A program made the position numbers and the translations under genes. The notes under the pieces were generated by a model. It saw only the letters and a program-made list of their open reading frames with translations, was not told the DNA's origin and ran no database searches. From Amia ocellicauda (lineage: Eukaryota > Chordata > Actinopteri > Amiiformes > Amiidae): DNA of 64,000 nt. The first letter of the stretch is position 1. Each line of letters opens with the position of its first letter. The DNA is taken from assembly GCF_036373705.1 (NCBI RefSeq), contig NC_089864.1, forward strand, positions 6,532,001-6,596,000, given 5' to 3'. Positions 24,944 to 36,100 of this stretch are shown one piece after another.

Positions 24944-25588
24944 CTAGCTGCACAGCTCCTGTCCTGCCCGGGTGCACCATAGGGTCACCAGGATAATGAG
25001 GATCATCATGGTGCCGGTGGCCAGCTCTTCTTTGCTCAGAGGCCAGTACTGTCTCCTCTCCGGCCCCTCTCCCACAGCCGGAGTGCTCTTCAGTCTTCGA
25101 GCTCGCAGAGGCTGGATCCTTAAACAAGAAAGCAAATTTAAAGTCCGGGGGGGAAAATGTCTGGAAACTCTCTAGTTTATCCTTGCCTGAAGGGGCTGAA
25201 CTAATAGTATATACACTGCAAGCAAAACACACTTGTGTTTGTAATTGTGTAAAGTATATACAAGTAAAACTTCATGCAGGATTGCTACATTATATAAACG
25301 TATACGTTTCTATATTTGAAGGCATGCATACACAACAGGTACCTTAAAAAAACAGCTGTTAAAGCTTTACAATAAAGAGAAGGGTTTACATTTTTAAAAA
25401 CCTCAGCAAAGCAATTATTTAAAATTGCCTTTCAAGAGCAATGAGGAGAGCTTCCTATGACAGCACTCAAAGCAGCTGAACTCCAAGTAACCATTGCACA
25501 ACAAATGTAGGCAAAGGTTTGTAAAGCCAACATAAAAGCTGAACAGTGAAAACCCAAGTGAAGAACAATACCTTCGTATAGCATTCAT
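24944..25588 (-). CDS. Candidate small single-pass membrane protein, 63 residues, unrecognised
   Basis: Two coding exons are proposed: 25,588-25,572 (17 bases, starting at an ATG with G at -3) and 25,118-24,944. The junction AAG|GTATTG ... TTTAAG|G joins in frame (CGA AG + G ATC) and gives a 63-residue product. The N-terminal part is basic (MNAIRRIQPLRARRLK), the middle is polar (RRQYWPLSKEEL), and about residues 41-55 (GTMMILIILVTLWCT) form one hydrophobic membrane segment with a tail of about eight residues. This suggests a tail-anchored or mitochondrial-type microprotein, but I do not recognise the family. The donor is weak at +4 to +6, and exon 2 could belong to another upstream exon. The 3' end would converge with TPRKB. 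Confidence 0.45.
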
Positions 25589-26149
25589 TTCCGTTCTTGT
25601 CAAGAACAAATGAGACTTAATTCAATACAGAGTTGCACTGTACGGCAGCGCACACGCAGGAGATGCGCTCTGGTCTGAACTCGCCGCCGCCTCTGTGCTG
25701 CTGCTGCTGCTGAAACACGGGCACCCGCTACACTGCGATATAAAGCAACACGAACAGGACGCTCTTCTGTCTGAGGACCAGCCCATAGACCAGACAAACG
25801 GCACCAGCTGTACACACTCTGTGACTGATGAAAGCTTCATTCATATTCATATCGGCTACACTCTGAAACGTAAAACTGTCTTTGCGTATATTGTATTTCA
25901 TATTAAAATACATAAATATGTTCCATTTGTATTATTGTGTATAGAAGAACAAATGATAACTAGGATTTAAAGGAGCCTATCTGAAGATACATGTGACAGC
26001 GCTTTTTGCAGGACATATTGGAAATGTATTTATGTATGGTAGTGTTAATACTACCGCGGTATGCAGGTTCATTTCGGTGTTAGTTTGTATTCAGTGTATT
26101 ATTTTAAAGAGGGGAATAATACCAAAGACACTCTATATAGATTTAGATA
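25589..26149. other. Upstream region of the small-gene candidate
   Basis: The first about 150 bases (25,620-25,780) are G+C-rich, contain CAG/CTG runs and could be 5' UTR and promoter of the minus-strand small gene. The remainder is AT-rich with no gene. Overlapping minus-strand frames here (for example 25,600-25,913) look like shadows of the G+C-rich block. Confidence 0.4.
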
Positions 26150-26455
26150 GAGAAGGGGTTCCCAATCTTGGTCCTGGAGGAGCCCCTATGCTGCTGGTTT
26201 GTGTTCTAACTGAGCTCTCAATTACTTAATTGAACCTTAATTGAAGTAACAATCTGCTTAGATTTGATTTTTAAAATTGTGTAATACAAGAGTTGGTTCT
26301 TTAATACGTTCTTCATACAGATTGTATGCCCCTACTGTTTAAACAATGAAAAGGCTCTGATTTCGGAAGTTGTGAGTTCAATTAAGTAATTGAGAGTTCG
26401 GTTGGAACAAAAACCAGCAGAATAGGGGGACCTCCAGGACAAGGCTGAGGCTCTT
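26150..26455. mobile_element. Foldback MITE copy B, long terminal inverted repeats
   Basis: The left arm runs CTTGGTCCTGGAGGAGCCCC, then TGCTGGTTTGTGTTC, then CTCAATTACTTAATTGAAC. The right arm read in reverse gives CTTGTCCTGGAGGTCCCC, then TGCTGGTTTTTGTTC, then CTCAATTACTTAATTGAAC. The arms are thus about 75 bases long around a core of about 150 bases. No ORF is present. It lies about 100 bases upstream of the GTSE1 promoter motifs. Confidence 0.8.
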
Positions 26456-26549
26456 TGATAAGACTCCTAATAAACTACACCTCCCAGAGGCCTTTGCGAA
26501 AGCACCGCTTGATTACCGGAACCCCCGAGTTATCGCGATGCTGTCCTGG

Positions 26550-26609
26550 CCAATGCAGAGCGGGGCTTTAAGTCACATGACCGTCTGGCTATTGGTTGCA
26601 GAATTTGAA
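26550..26609 (+). promoter_or_regulatory. GTSE1 promoter motifs: two CCAAT boxes and a CHR element
   Basis: CCAAT lies at 26,550-26,554, an inverted CCAAT (ATTGG) at 26,591-26,595, and TTTGAA at 26,604-26,609. CCAAT boxes bound by NF-Y plus a nearby CHR (TTTGAA) are the established layout of promoters repressed by DREAM in G0/G1 and activated by MYBL2-MuvB in G2/M. Human GTSE1 belongs to that gene class. The transcription start is not known here, so the assignment is inferred from motif order and position upstream of GTSE1. Confidence 0.5.
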
Positions 26610-26951
26610 TTTTGTTATGGCATTATTGGGGTAAAGGAAGTAAATTTCGCAGTCTTGTTCATTATGGTTCTTCAGTACAATTGCATTTAATTACAAACGT
26701 GTTGTTTTGGGCGAACAGTTCAAGTATTTCGTTAAATATAAGTCGCGTTACTGCGTTGTTTTCATGCGGTGTTTGGCTCATGAAGACAGTTACTGACCTT
26801 CGCAAGTGATCTGTGTGTATTTAGTGACTGTAGTTGGTTTTAATCACAATTTTCAATTCGTGTTGTAATATCTGAGCTGAGCGAGTGTTTGGGACAGTTT
26901 GGGCAGCAATACATCTTCTTGGATCGGTCCCCATATATTATAGTGGGCCTG

Positions 26952-26997
<46 letters not shown>

Positions 26998-27006
26998 ACT
27001 ACTACA
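26952..27006 (+). repeat. (CTA)n microsatellite in the GTSE1 5' region
   Basis: About 16-18 CTA units with one base lost near the end. They lie just before a likely non-coding first exon ending at 27,042 (GTC|GTGAGT), so the array may be transcribed in the 5' UTR. Confidence 0.9.
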
Positions 27007-27279
27007 TTGGCGAAGATCTGGAATAAACGCGTTCTGAAAGTCGTGAGTGTTTCCAAATGTGTTTTTTTCCGTCAATGTGAAACTGTCTTTGTAGCAAATC
27101 TGAATTTACTATTATTTTGAAATAACAAGGACTTGGATGAATAGCTTTAATGTAATGTATCCCTGCATGCCACTGTCTCTTCTGCTTTTCCTGCTATTGT
27201 CTGAAAGCTAGAACATGTTGCAGGTGGATTTAAACACATCTTGTTTCTCACAGGACTTGTTACATTGACTGGGAAGAGA

Positions 27280-30200
27280 ATGGATTCACTGAACTGCAAT
27301 GGTAAAATACTTCAACTGAGTTTGAAACTATAATATACAACATTCAACATGGTGGACATATTCAAGGACCTTAATCCACCAAAAAGCATGACATCAAATT
27401 TTAATGAATATTGTAATCTATTAAGTTTCTACAAATCATCACTATAGTTACTAAGTTAACATAAGACTCTGAATCTGGGCCCTTGGACTAATGTTGACCC
27501 TTAGGGGCCAAGTGATGTAAATTGATCACCTACAATACTAGGATATTCTGTGTCCTGATTAAGATTACATAAAGATTAATGTTTTTTTTTATCGTTTTAG
27601 AATTTGTTCCCCTGGCAGAGGAGAAGTTTGATTTTGACATCTCATTGTCACCCACAAGGTACAGTATTTATGTACTTCAATCACATTGTCACTACTTTGC
27701 TTACCCCTCCACCCCAGTTAAATCAGTTAATTTGTGTAAATTGTTTAGATCAGGGCCTTGCTAATGATACGGCCTGCTTTGTTAGTGTCTGTGATTATGA
27801 AATGAAACCTCTATACTTCTTCGCTGTGACTCTCTCTTGTACTGCAGTGGCAGTGGTGACAATGAGGACGATGATGAAGTGTTTCTGGGGCCGGTCCGCC
27901 ATAAAGAGAAATGCGTAGCGGTGGGGCTTGACCTGCAGACGGACGACAAGGAGAATGCTCGGCCCTCGGGTGGCGGCTGGAGTCCGTTAGCTGGAGACAA
28001 GTTTGTTGAAATTTTTAAAGAAGCCCATTTATTGGCCCAGCGCTTTGAAAACAGCACCGACGGTCCTCGGGCTTCAGTGAAGCCACGGGTGAAAGCCGGG
28101 ACGAACGAGGTGGTGGAAAAGTTTGTAGAAGATTCCAGGTCTAAACTGAACCTCTTCAACACCCCGAGAGATCCTGCCATCAGCCCTGTGAAGAGAGAAA
28201 CCTACTGCGTTCAGGACAGCCCCTTTAAGCAGCTTCCTCCAGCGATCCAGCAACGTCTCCTCAGGTCACAATCTGCTGCAAGTCCTATAAAACAAACCTC
28301 CGTCTCGTCCAGTCCAGCCAGAGCTTGTAAAACCCAATTGCACAAACCCAGTCTAGGAAGTAAAGCAGCTCTAGCCTATGCCAGTCGAGTGCTTCCTAAC
28401 AGAGCCATGGCTCCCCCGACGAGGGAGCAAACTGAAGAAATGAGAAGCAATCTGGCTGCAACGAAGGTGTGTAGCTTAATTAATCAGTCTACCTGTGTAA
28501 TTAAGAAGTTTATATTTGGTAGATTGAGCATACATCATGATTCGGGAGTGCTAGCTGACCTAGAGCTTTACTAGTCTGTGTAAGTGGTATCCCTGCAGTG
28601 TAGAAGTGTGCACTGCCTTCGTTAAGCAGTTTAACTCCTCCTTTTATGGGTTATTTAATGACATAAAGGAATATAGCTTCTTACAACTGAAATTAAAGGG
28701 CTGCTCAAATAATAAGTCCCTTCCAAGAGGTTTCAGATCATTGTTTTTCCTCCTCCTTGTTCCTTTCAGCCTAAAGCTGCTCTGAAAAACAGCCCTCCCA
28801 GAGTACGACACAGCAGCGCAGAGTCCCTGGAGGATCCTAACTCGGACAATGCTAGTTTTACTTCAGATGTGAGCGATTCGTCCTTAAAAAGTGCTCTGCC
28901 AGTAAAGAGGATGGTCCCTGTTCCTAAAAAGGTATGTGTATGTTCAAAAAGTGCCAACATATAATTGGCAGTTGTTCAGAGTCTAAAACGGTCAATCTAT
29001 CAAATGTACTTAATTATTTGCTACATTTATTATAGTTTTCTTCAGAGGAAACCATGCACTTTGCCTGCTTACCCTACCCTTATCTCTCTTTATCCACCAG
29101 AATCAGACATAAAGCATCTCTGTTGCCCGGGCCAGCAGTTAATATTATCACTTCAGATGGCAGATTAGTTTATGATGCTTATATTGAACTTTATTGGTGG
29201 CATTTCCAAACATTTCATACTTTTCCTCCTCCTTCCCTCTCTCCGCTCATCCAGATCGGTCTGCATAAACCACATGCCATAAAACCGCCAGCTCAGCGGA
29301 ACAAAAGGATCATGCCCGACAAGAAAAGAGGGGCCTCGTCTTCCTCTTCGTCCTCCCTGTCGAGTATGAACTCCAGTCTCTCGGTCTCCCCTGCGGTCAA
29401 TGGTAGGCGACTCTCTCCTTCGATTCTCTCGTACGTTTGAAGGCTCTTCCTCAAATGTACAGTGTGGTAACGGTTTCCAAAACATTGCATCCGTCTGGAA
29501 AAGGCACCTACGCTCTTTTCCCCAGAGTGTAAAGAAAGCTCCTGTGTTGTGTAATGTGTTAAGCCTCTGTGGTTCCACGTTTGTTTTTAATTAAATTTTT
29601 CAGCGGGTAAACCTAATTCATCTCTAAACTCGTCTGTGAGTAAAGTAACGCAGACGCACCGATTGGCAGCACCTAAGGCAGGAGGGAGCCTGTCCACTTC
29701 TGTCCAAGCGAAGAAAGCCCTGGCCCTTCCCTCCAAACTGACGAAGTCGTCCAGTCTGAACAAGCTTTCGACTCCCCTGAGGAAACCAGACCCTGCCAAT
29801 CCACACCAGACACCGGCTGAGAGTCGCGCGCAGAGGCTGGGCTCGGTACCGGGCTTGTCCAGTTCCTCGGCGCAGATCAAGACAGCGAGTGCGGCGAAAG
29901 GCAGCCCCAAACCGAAGGCCTCCGTGGCCCCCACGCCAACGGGCTACTTCAGAGGCGCGCAGCAGTCGGGAGGTGAGGCCTGCCTTTCGTAATGGAACAA
30001 AGAAGAAACTGCTTTTGTTTAGTCTTCATTCGGTGTAGGACTTTTTTTCGCTTGTTCGAGTGATTCCTGACCTCTGATTGGCTGTTCACTTCAGCTACAG
30101 GTTACAGCATAGGATGGGAAACTTTGAGACTAAACACTTCCACAGAAATGTTTTACTTGTGTCCAACCTATTGTTCTTAATAGAATCTGTGTAATAAATT

Positions 30201-32736
30201 AAAATTGTTTATTTTTAATGTAAATGTACAACTCCTTTCTTATATTTACATTGTTGGTTTCATGTTGTCAGGTTTTTATTTTAACGACTGTTTTCCTTTT
30301 TCAATTCCAGCTTCTTCACCTGACAACGCATCTAGGATAATGAAACCTAAGAGATTGATGACTTCTGTTAATGACAGGTAATATTGATCTCCTGACACTG
30401 TGACAGGGGTTTGATATTGATAGTAATCCGTTGTTTTAAGTTCAGTTAAATGAATAATGTACATCGGTGTGTAAATGTATACATAACAGTGGCTTACACA
30501 AATGTTTACTATCTATTGCAAAACACAGAGAAATAGTGCTTACATTGTAGAGCAGTTTAATGTGTTACCCCCTTGGAAATATTGCCCTGTTACAGATTGT
30601 ATACCTCTGTCTGACAGCTTTTGACAACTAATAAAACTGATAAACGAATAGAGGGAAAAGAGGAGAACCAGACAGCGGTGAAGCCGACATCTTGGTGTGG
30701 TACTATAGCAAATGTACTGTACTATACATAAGTGTCCAATCGAGAGGAGGCCATTCGCCCCATTGTACTCGTTTGGTGTCCATTAATAACTGAGTGATCC
30801 AAGGATCCTATCCAGTCTGTTTTTGAATGTTCCCAAATTGTGTCTTCAGCCACATCGCTGGGGAGTTTGTTCAGATTGTGACACCTCTCTGTGTGAAGAA
30901 GTGTCTCCTGTTTTCTGTCTTGAATGCCTTGAAGCCCAATTTCCATTTGTGTCCCCGGGTGCGTGTGTCCCTGCTGATCTGGAAAAGCTCCTCTGGTTTG
31001 ATGCGGTCAATTCCCTTCATGATTTTGAAACCCATACTATATGCATTTGATCTAAATTTAAGCTCCTGTCTTCTAGTGATGCCCAGCCAGACGTGGCCGC
31101 TAGTGTTTCAGCCACAGACTGTTTTCAAACCCCCACCCTCACTGCGAAGACCAAGTCGGCGATGTCCAAGTTGAGGCGCTGCTCAGCCTTGCCCACGCCG
31201 GTCAACAGGCGCACCTCCGGGATCCCGGCCCTGACGCCCAAGAGCGTGACCAGGCGCTCCGTCTTCAGTCTGACGTCCGAGACCCTTGAAGTCTCTCTGT
31301 CCACCAAGAAACGATACCTTGTAAGGTGAGCGAATGTCTTTTATTCTTTATTCCATTGCTGTGAGTCGGATCTGGACTTTTGACCATATTTGCTATGCTT
31401 CAACATTCATCGGTTCATCTCCTGCTTCCAGTCCCACAGAGGGCAGAGATCCGCGGCAGTGTGCGCTCCAGAGCCACTCAGTGTCCAGGAAAGAGCCTTG
31501 TCCTCCGTCGCCCATTCCTCTCTGCTCGATGGACTTCTCTCCGGAAGAAGAGGATCATCCGAACCCACCCGAGCAGGAGTCTGCTGAAGTCCCGGTCCCT
31601 GAGGTACCCAGAGATCCTTCTGTGGGACACTCCGATGAAGACTCTGAAGATAAAGAGGTGCCGGCCCTTCCAGCACCTGAAGAGCAGTGGAAGGAGGACG
31701 CTGTTATGAGCCCAGAGCAGGAGGAGGTACTAGCCAAGATCTGCCCGGTTTTGGGACATTTTGTTCCTTAAACTTCTATTTCATATATCTCGTGTTGTTT
31801 GTAAGAATGATGGCTGCCAGTCGCTGCACTGAAGAAGGTGGTTTGGAGACCCGTGTTCTTCTGTATGGGTGCCAGGTCCCATGGTCACAAACCCGACGTC
31901 GGGCATATTTAAAGCTAAACTGTAAATCCCAAGACCCAGTGAGTTGATTGTGTACGTGGATCTCTGCTGTGTTTTTGCTAAAGGTCTTGCTGGTGGAAGT
32001 GGCTGCACCTCCTGTCCTGAGGATGGAAGACCGACACCTCATCGACCTCTCCAACACCCCCGAGCTCATTAAAACGGCACCAATGAAGCCAGCTGTGAAT
32101 GGACAGGTAAGGGAATTCTTTTATACGTAGAATGCGGTTCTATCGGAAGAATGCCAATGTCCTGTTGTCCGCTCCACACAAATCACGAGCTTCCGTCTCT
32201 TCCAGGTAGGGTCCGATAGGTGACCCGTTTTCTGGTGTGCTGATATTAACCACATTCACGGGTTTCCTTGTTTATCATTGACACCAATGGCATTAAGAAA
32301 AAAAAACCCATGGGATTTGTTTGTGTCAGATTCCAAAAAAGAACTCCAGATTCCATCTCAGAACTGTTAGTTTGTTATGGTTTACGCAGACCAGCTGCAG
32401 TCAGCGATTTGTTGTTCTTGGTCACATCCATCTTCTTTGGATAAAGAGATTTTAAGTTTATATGAATGTAAATGTATGTAAATTACAAAATATGATTTGG
32501 TGCTTCATTCTCTTCACGATTGTGTATCAACGAATATTAAATTAATATTGTCAAGTGATTTACAATATGGAGGAAATGCTCACAGTAGCTTAATATCTGA
32601 GTATTTAATCAGCATTTTGTTCTTGTTTTTCTCCCTCTTGCAGTTAATTGACCTGAGTTCTCCTCTCATAACTCTGAGTCCTGTGGCCAAGAGAGAGAGT
32701 TCTGTGGATTCGCCTCTGATCAAGTTCTCATTTTAG
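27280..32736 (+). CDS. GTSE1: GTSE1, G2 and S phase-expressed protein 1
   Basis: GTSE1 is a largely disordered microtubule- and clathrin-binding protein that stabilises spindle microtubules and restrains p53. Coding exons: 27,280-27,301, 27,601-27,658, 27,848-28,466, 28,770-28,931, 29,255-29,402, 29,604-29,972, 30,311-30,377, 31,077-31,325, 31,432-31,726, 31,984-32,106 and 32,644-32,736. All phases match, giving 734 residues (human about 739). Family blocks: LAEEKFDFDISL (residues 12-23), DDDEVFLGP, WSPLAGDKFVEIFKEAHLLA, and VKRETYCVQDSP. The C terminus has clathrin-box-like LIDL at 682-685 and 705-708 and LITL at 712-715. An SGIP tetrapeptide (529-532) fits the EB1-binding SxIP pattern, and DDKEN (59-63) contains a KEN box. 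The ATG follows an acceptor at 27,253; a non-coding exon ending at 27,042 is likely. A LINE fragment lies before exon 31,077. Confidence 0.95.
30725..31031 (-). mobile_element. 5'-truncated LINE fragment (CR1/L2-like), copy 3, in GTSE1 intron
   Basis: On the minus strand it encodes the same RT-tail blocks as the other copies (KLGFKA-type, FFTQR-like and HNLNKLPSDVAEDTIWE). It is antisense to GTSE1. Its 5' truncation point is only about 45 bases from the acceptor of the exon starting at 31,077, so it lies almost in the branch-point zone. Confidence 0.8.
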
Positions 32737-32846
32737 TGCAAACCTGTTTTAAGTCTGTCGAATCTTTGATTTTACAATGTAGTAGTTTTAAAAGATTATA
32801 TAAAAAGAAAAGCTGTAATAATTACAAGGTTGGAATTTAATGCTAT

Positions 32847-32852
32847 AATAAA
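32847..32852 (+). terminator. GTSE1 polyadenylation signal
   Basis: AATAAA lies 110 bases after the GTSE1 stop, the first canonical hexamer downstream. The short 3' UTR fits the convergent neighbour, whose own hexamer lies at 32,969-32,974 on the other strand. Confidence 0.6.
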
Positions 32853-32968
32853 GGTTTTGAATGGCAATGAAGAGTTTGACAATCTGAATTTAGCTTTGAT
32901 TGCACATAAATGGGTAATTTTTCAGGTGTGACAAATCAAATCTGGGATTCAAATTAAGTTTTTTTTCA

Positions 32969-32974
32969 TTTATT
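32969..32974 (-). terminator. Polyadenylation signal of the PLP-enzyme gene
   Basis: AATAAA on the minus strand lies about 215 bases after that gene's stop codon. The GTSE1 and PLP-enzyme transcripts would end about 100 bases apart without overlap if both hexamers are used. Confidence 0.55.
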
Positions 32975-33189
32975 CCCTTGAGGACACAATATTCCACTTC
33001 TTGTTTAATTTGACTTTGCTCACTTTTTTTGAAATCTTTGTACAATACAGTTATTTTCTGTTATTTCGTCTTTCCTGTCATAATAAATCTTGCTGCTTGT
33101 TCTTGAAGTCAGTGATTTCTATTCAGAGCTCTCTTATGAACCCAACTTGATGAAGACTACCGTCCGACTATGAAGACTGTCCTGCTGCT

Positions 33190-36100
33190 CTAGTCGGGGA
33201 AGTGCATCAGCTCCTCCTTCCCCACATTGCCTCCGCTTAGGACCACCACTACGCTCTTCCCTGCGGCGTCTGGGATCTTGTCCTCCGCCAGGGCAGCGAA
33301 GGCCGCGGCTCCGGCCGGCTCCACCACCAGCCCGGCCCGGTACAGGGTGGAGACGGCCGCCTCGATCTGCTCCTCGCTCACCAGCACGATCCCCTCCACG
33401 TGCTGCTGGCAGATCCTGTAGGTGAGGTCACCTGGAGGGCGAGCGGAGAGGCGAATTATAATCAAAGTGCAATTAACCACACTTTGGTGGAGTTGGCTGG
33501 CGTATACGATTTGTGTTGTAAGCTAATATTAAGGTGATTCGACATTTGTGGAGGGAGGTGGGATTATAATATCTTTTATTTCATCTCCCAATGCTCCTGG
33601 GAAGTTCTGTGCCGAAGGGTCCTACTAACGTACCTGCACATGGTGGTGCCAGCCCTGAGGCGATGCTTTGTGCATCCATTGATACAGGTTTCTTCTCAAT
33701 GAAGCTCTTATACATGGTACAGGCTGTTGAAATGCAGAAAAACATCAGTGTTAAACCAGTACAATGTTTAATTAATATTTGGGAATGATTTATGCTGACG
33801 GGGATCATGTGTCAGGGTGAACTAAAGCAGTGAGTCCTGAGCAGGAACCCAGTTTGTACTGGCTGAATAAAAATAAACTCCATCCTGGAAGCTGAGCTTG
33901 TTCATACTGCCTGAAAATGCTATTTGTATAAACACTTACCACACACTCTTCCAGTTCCAGAAGTAAAGTATTGTGAATTGACAATATCAATAGACTTGTC
34001 TGTCAAACTGAAGATTTGTTGGGAGAGATGAAACTGGTACAAGGATGATATGCAGCGCTTATGAAACCTAAATCAAATCTGTCAAAGCTTATAAAAAAAA
34101 AAAAAAAGCAGCCATCTTTTAAGCCTGGTTGTGCCAACTGGTTGTTTCACAGATGAAGCACAGGTGGTTGTACATAGATTTCACATAAATCATAAAACGG
34201 CACTGTGTATATAAAAGGGAGAGTTTTACCTCCTTCTGGTTCCACTCCGTACACTTTTGTACGACTGTTTGAAAGTTTAATAGCAGCTGCAGCCCCCGCA
34301 AGTAACCCTCCTCCCCCGCAGCACACGACCACGATATCGGGGTCTGGCACGACTTCCAGGATTTCCAGACCGAGACTCCAAACAAAGACCGAAAAGAAAA
34401 ACAAAAGTACACAATTAAACCTTTGCTGATCATGTTGTAGATCAAACAGGAGGTTCTTATGCCACCATTTTTAATCATTCTTTTGATGGTCCTATTGCAG
34501 GCTGAAAATAATTAAGAAATATGGCTGTAAAGTATTTCTACACTGGCACTGTCCTGGGAAAAATAAAGACACTTGTATATGTAAAGTGAGGACACTGGCT
34601 GAATTTCGCTGGGCCATACCTTCCGTGCCCAGCGATCAGGTCGATGTCATCATAGGGGTGCAGGAACGTCATATTGTCCTCACGGATACAGCGCTCCACG
34701 ACACTCAGCACACGCGTTGTTGGTGCCTTTTCCACTTCAACTCCGAAACTCTGCGTTTTTGAAGGAGATATAAAAAAAGTTATATACTGTATTGACCCGG
34801 GGGGCTGACGTGTGCTGAGGCATGTGCTATATGACATAAATTATAGCACATGCCTCGGGATGGTAGTTTTAAACTATTTCCCCCAATTTTTACTCATCAC
34901 CTGTTCTTCATAAGTTAGAGAATAGCTACATAGTTAAAAAAAAAACTGTCCTGTATCTATGTTTTATATGTTCTGTTTTTACTACACCAATAGCAATTAA
35001 TCAATTGCTTTCAACAATTCCAAAGAATGACTAGTTTCCAATTCCAATTTGTATTTTGAAGAATAAAACATATTTAAAATGTGTATATTTATGGTTTGGT
35101 TCTTGACATTTAAAACCCTATTGCCCCTGTATTGTGTTGGTGCAAAGCCATGGTTATAATCATAAGTGAATGTAACTTCCTGCCAATGAGCTGCAAAGAC
35201 TCACAGCAATCAGAGTTGCTCTGGAGGAAGGGGCTGTTTCTGGCATCACTATTTTCCCTCGGGTGCCATAATGCTTGGAGGCAAAAGCAAAAGCCTTCCC
35301 ATAGTTCCCAGCAGACATGCTAACAAACTGACCTCCCTCTGGCCTCCTGGCAAACTGATTGGCGACACCCCTGATCTTAAAGGAACCTGCCAATGGAAAA
35401 GGAAGGCAAGAGAAAATTAATACCAATACCACTTTTAACCTGCATATACATATATACTCAGCAAAGAAACGTCCTCTCACTTTCAGCTGCTTTTATTTTC
35501 AGCAAACTTAACATGTGTAAATATTTGTATGAACATGAAAGATTCAACAACTAAGACATAAACTGAACAAGTTTCACAGACCTGTGACTAACAGAAATGG
35601 CATAATGTGTCCCTGAACAAAGGGGGATCAAAATCAAAAGTAACAGTCAGTATCTGCTGTGGCCACCAGCTGCATTAAGTCCTGCAGTGCATCTCCTCCT
35701 CATGGACTGACCCAGATTTGCCAGTTCTTGCTGTAAGATGTACCCCACTCTTCCACCAAGGCACTTTTCTGAGGGGAATGGCCCTAGCACTCACCCTCCG
35801 ATCCAACAGGTCCCAGACGTGCTCAATGGGATCGAGATCCGGGCTCTTCGCTGGCCATGGCAGACACTGACATTCCTGTCTTGCAGGAAATCACGTGCAG
35901 CGCAGGTGGGTTTGTGCCCATAGGCGACGTTGTTGCCGGTGATGTCTGGTGAGGACCTGCCTTACAACAGTCCTACAAGCCCTCAGTCCAGCCTCTCTCA
36001 GCCTATTGTGGACAGTCTGAGCACTGATGGAGGGATTGTGCGTTCCTGGTGTGACTCGGGCAGTTGTTGTTGCCATCCTGTACCTGTCCCGCAGGTGTGA

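Noticed and set aside
27782-28180. 132-codon minus-strand frame opposite GTSE1 exon 3
   Set aside because: Antisense shadow of a long coding exon; no independent support.
31321-31326. Alternative GTSE1 donor GTAAGG five bases before the chosen one
   Set aside because: Only the donor after position 31,325 keeps the frame into the next exon, which encodes the family block MDFSPEEE.
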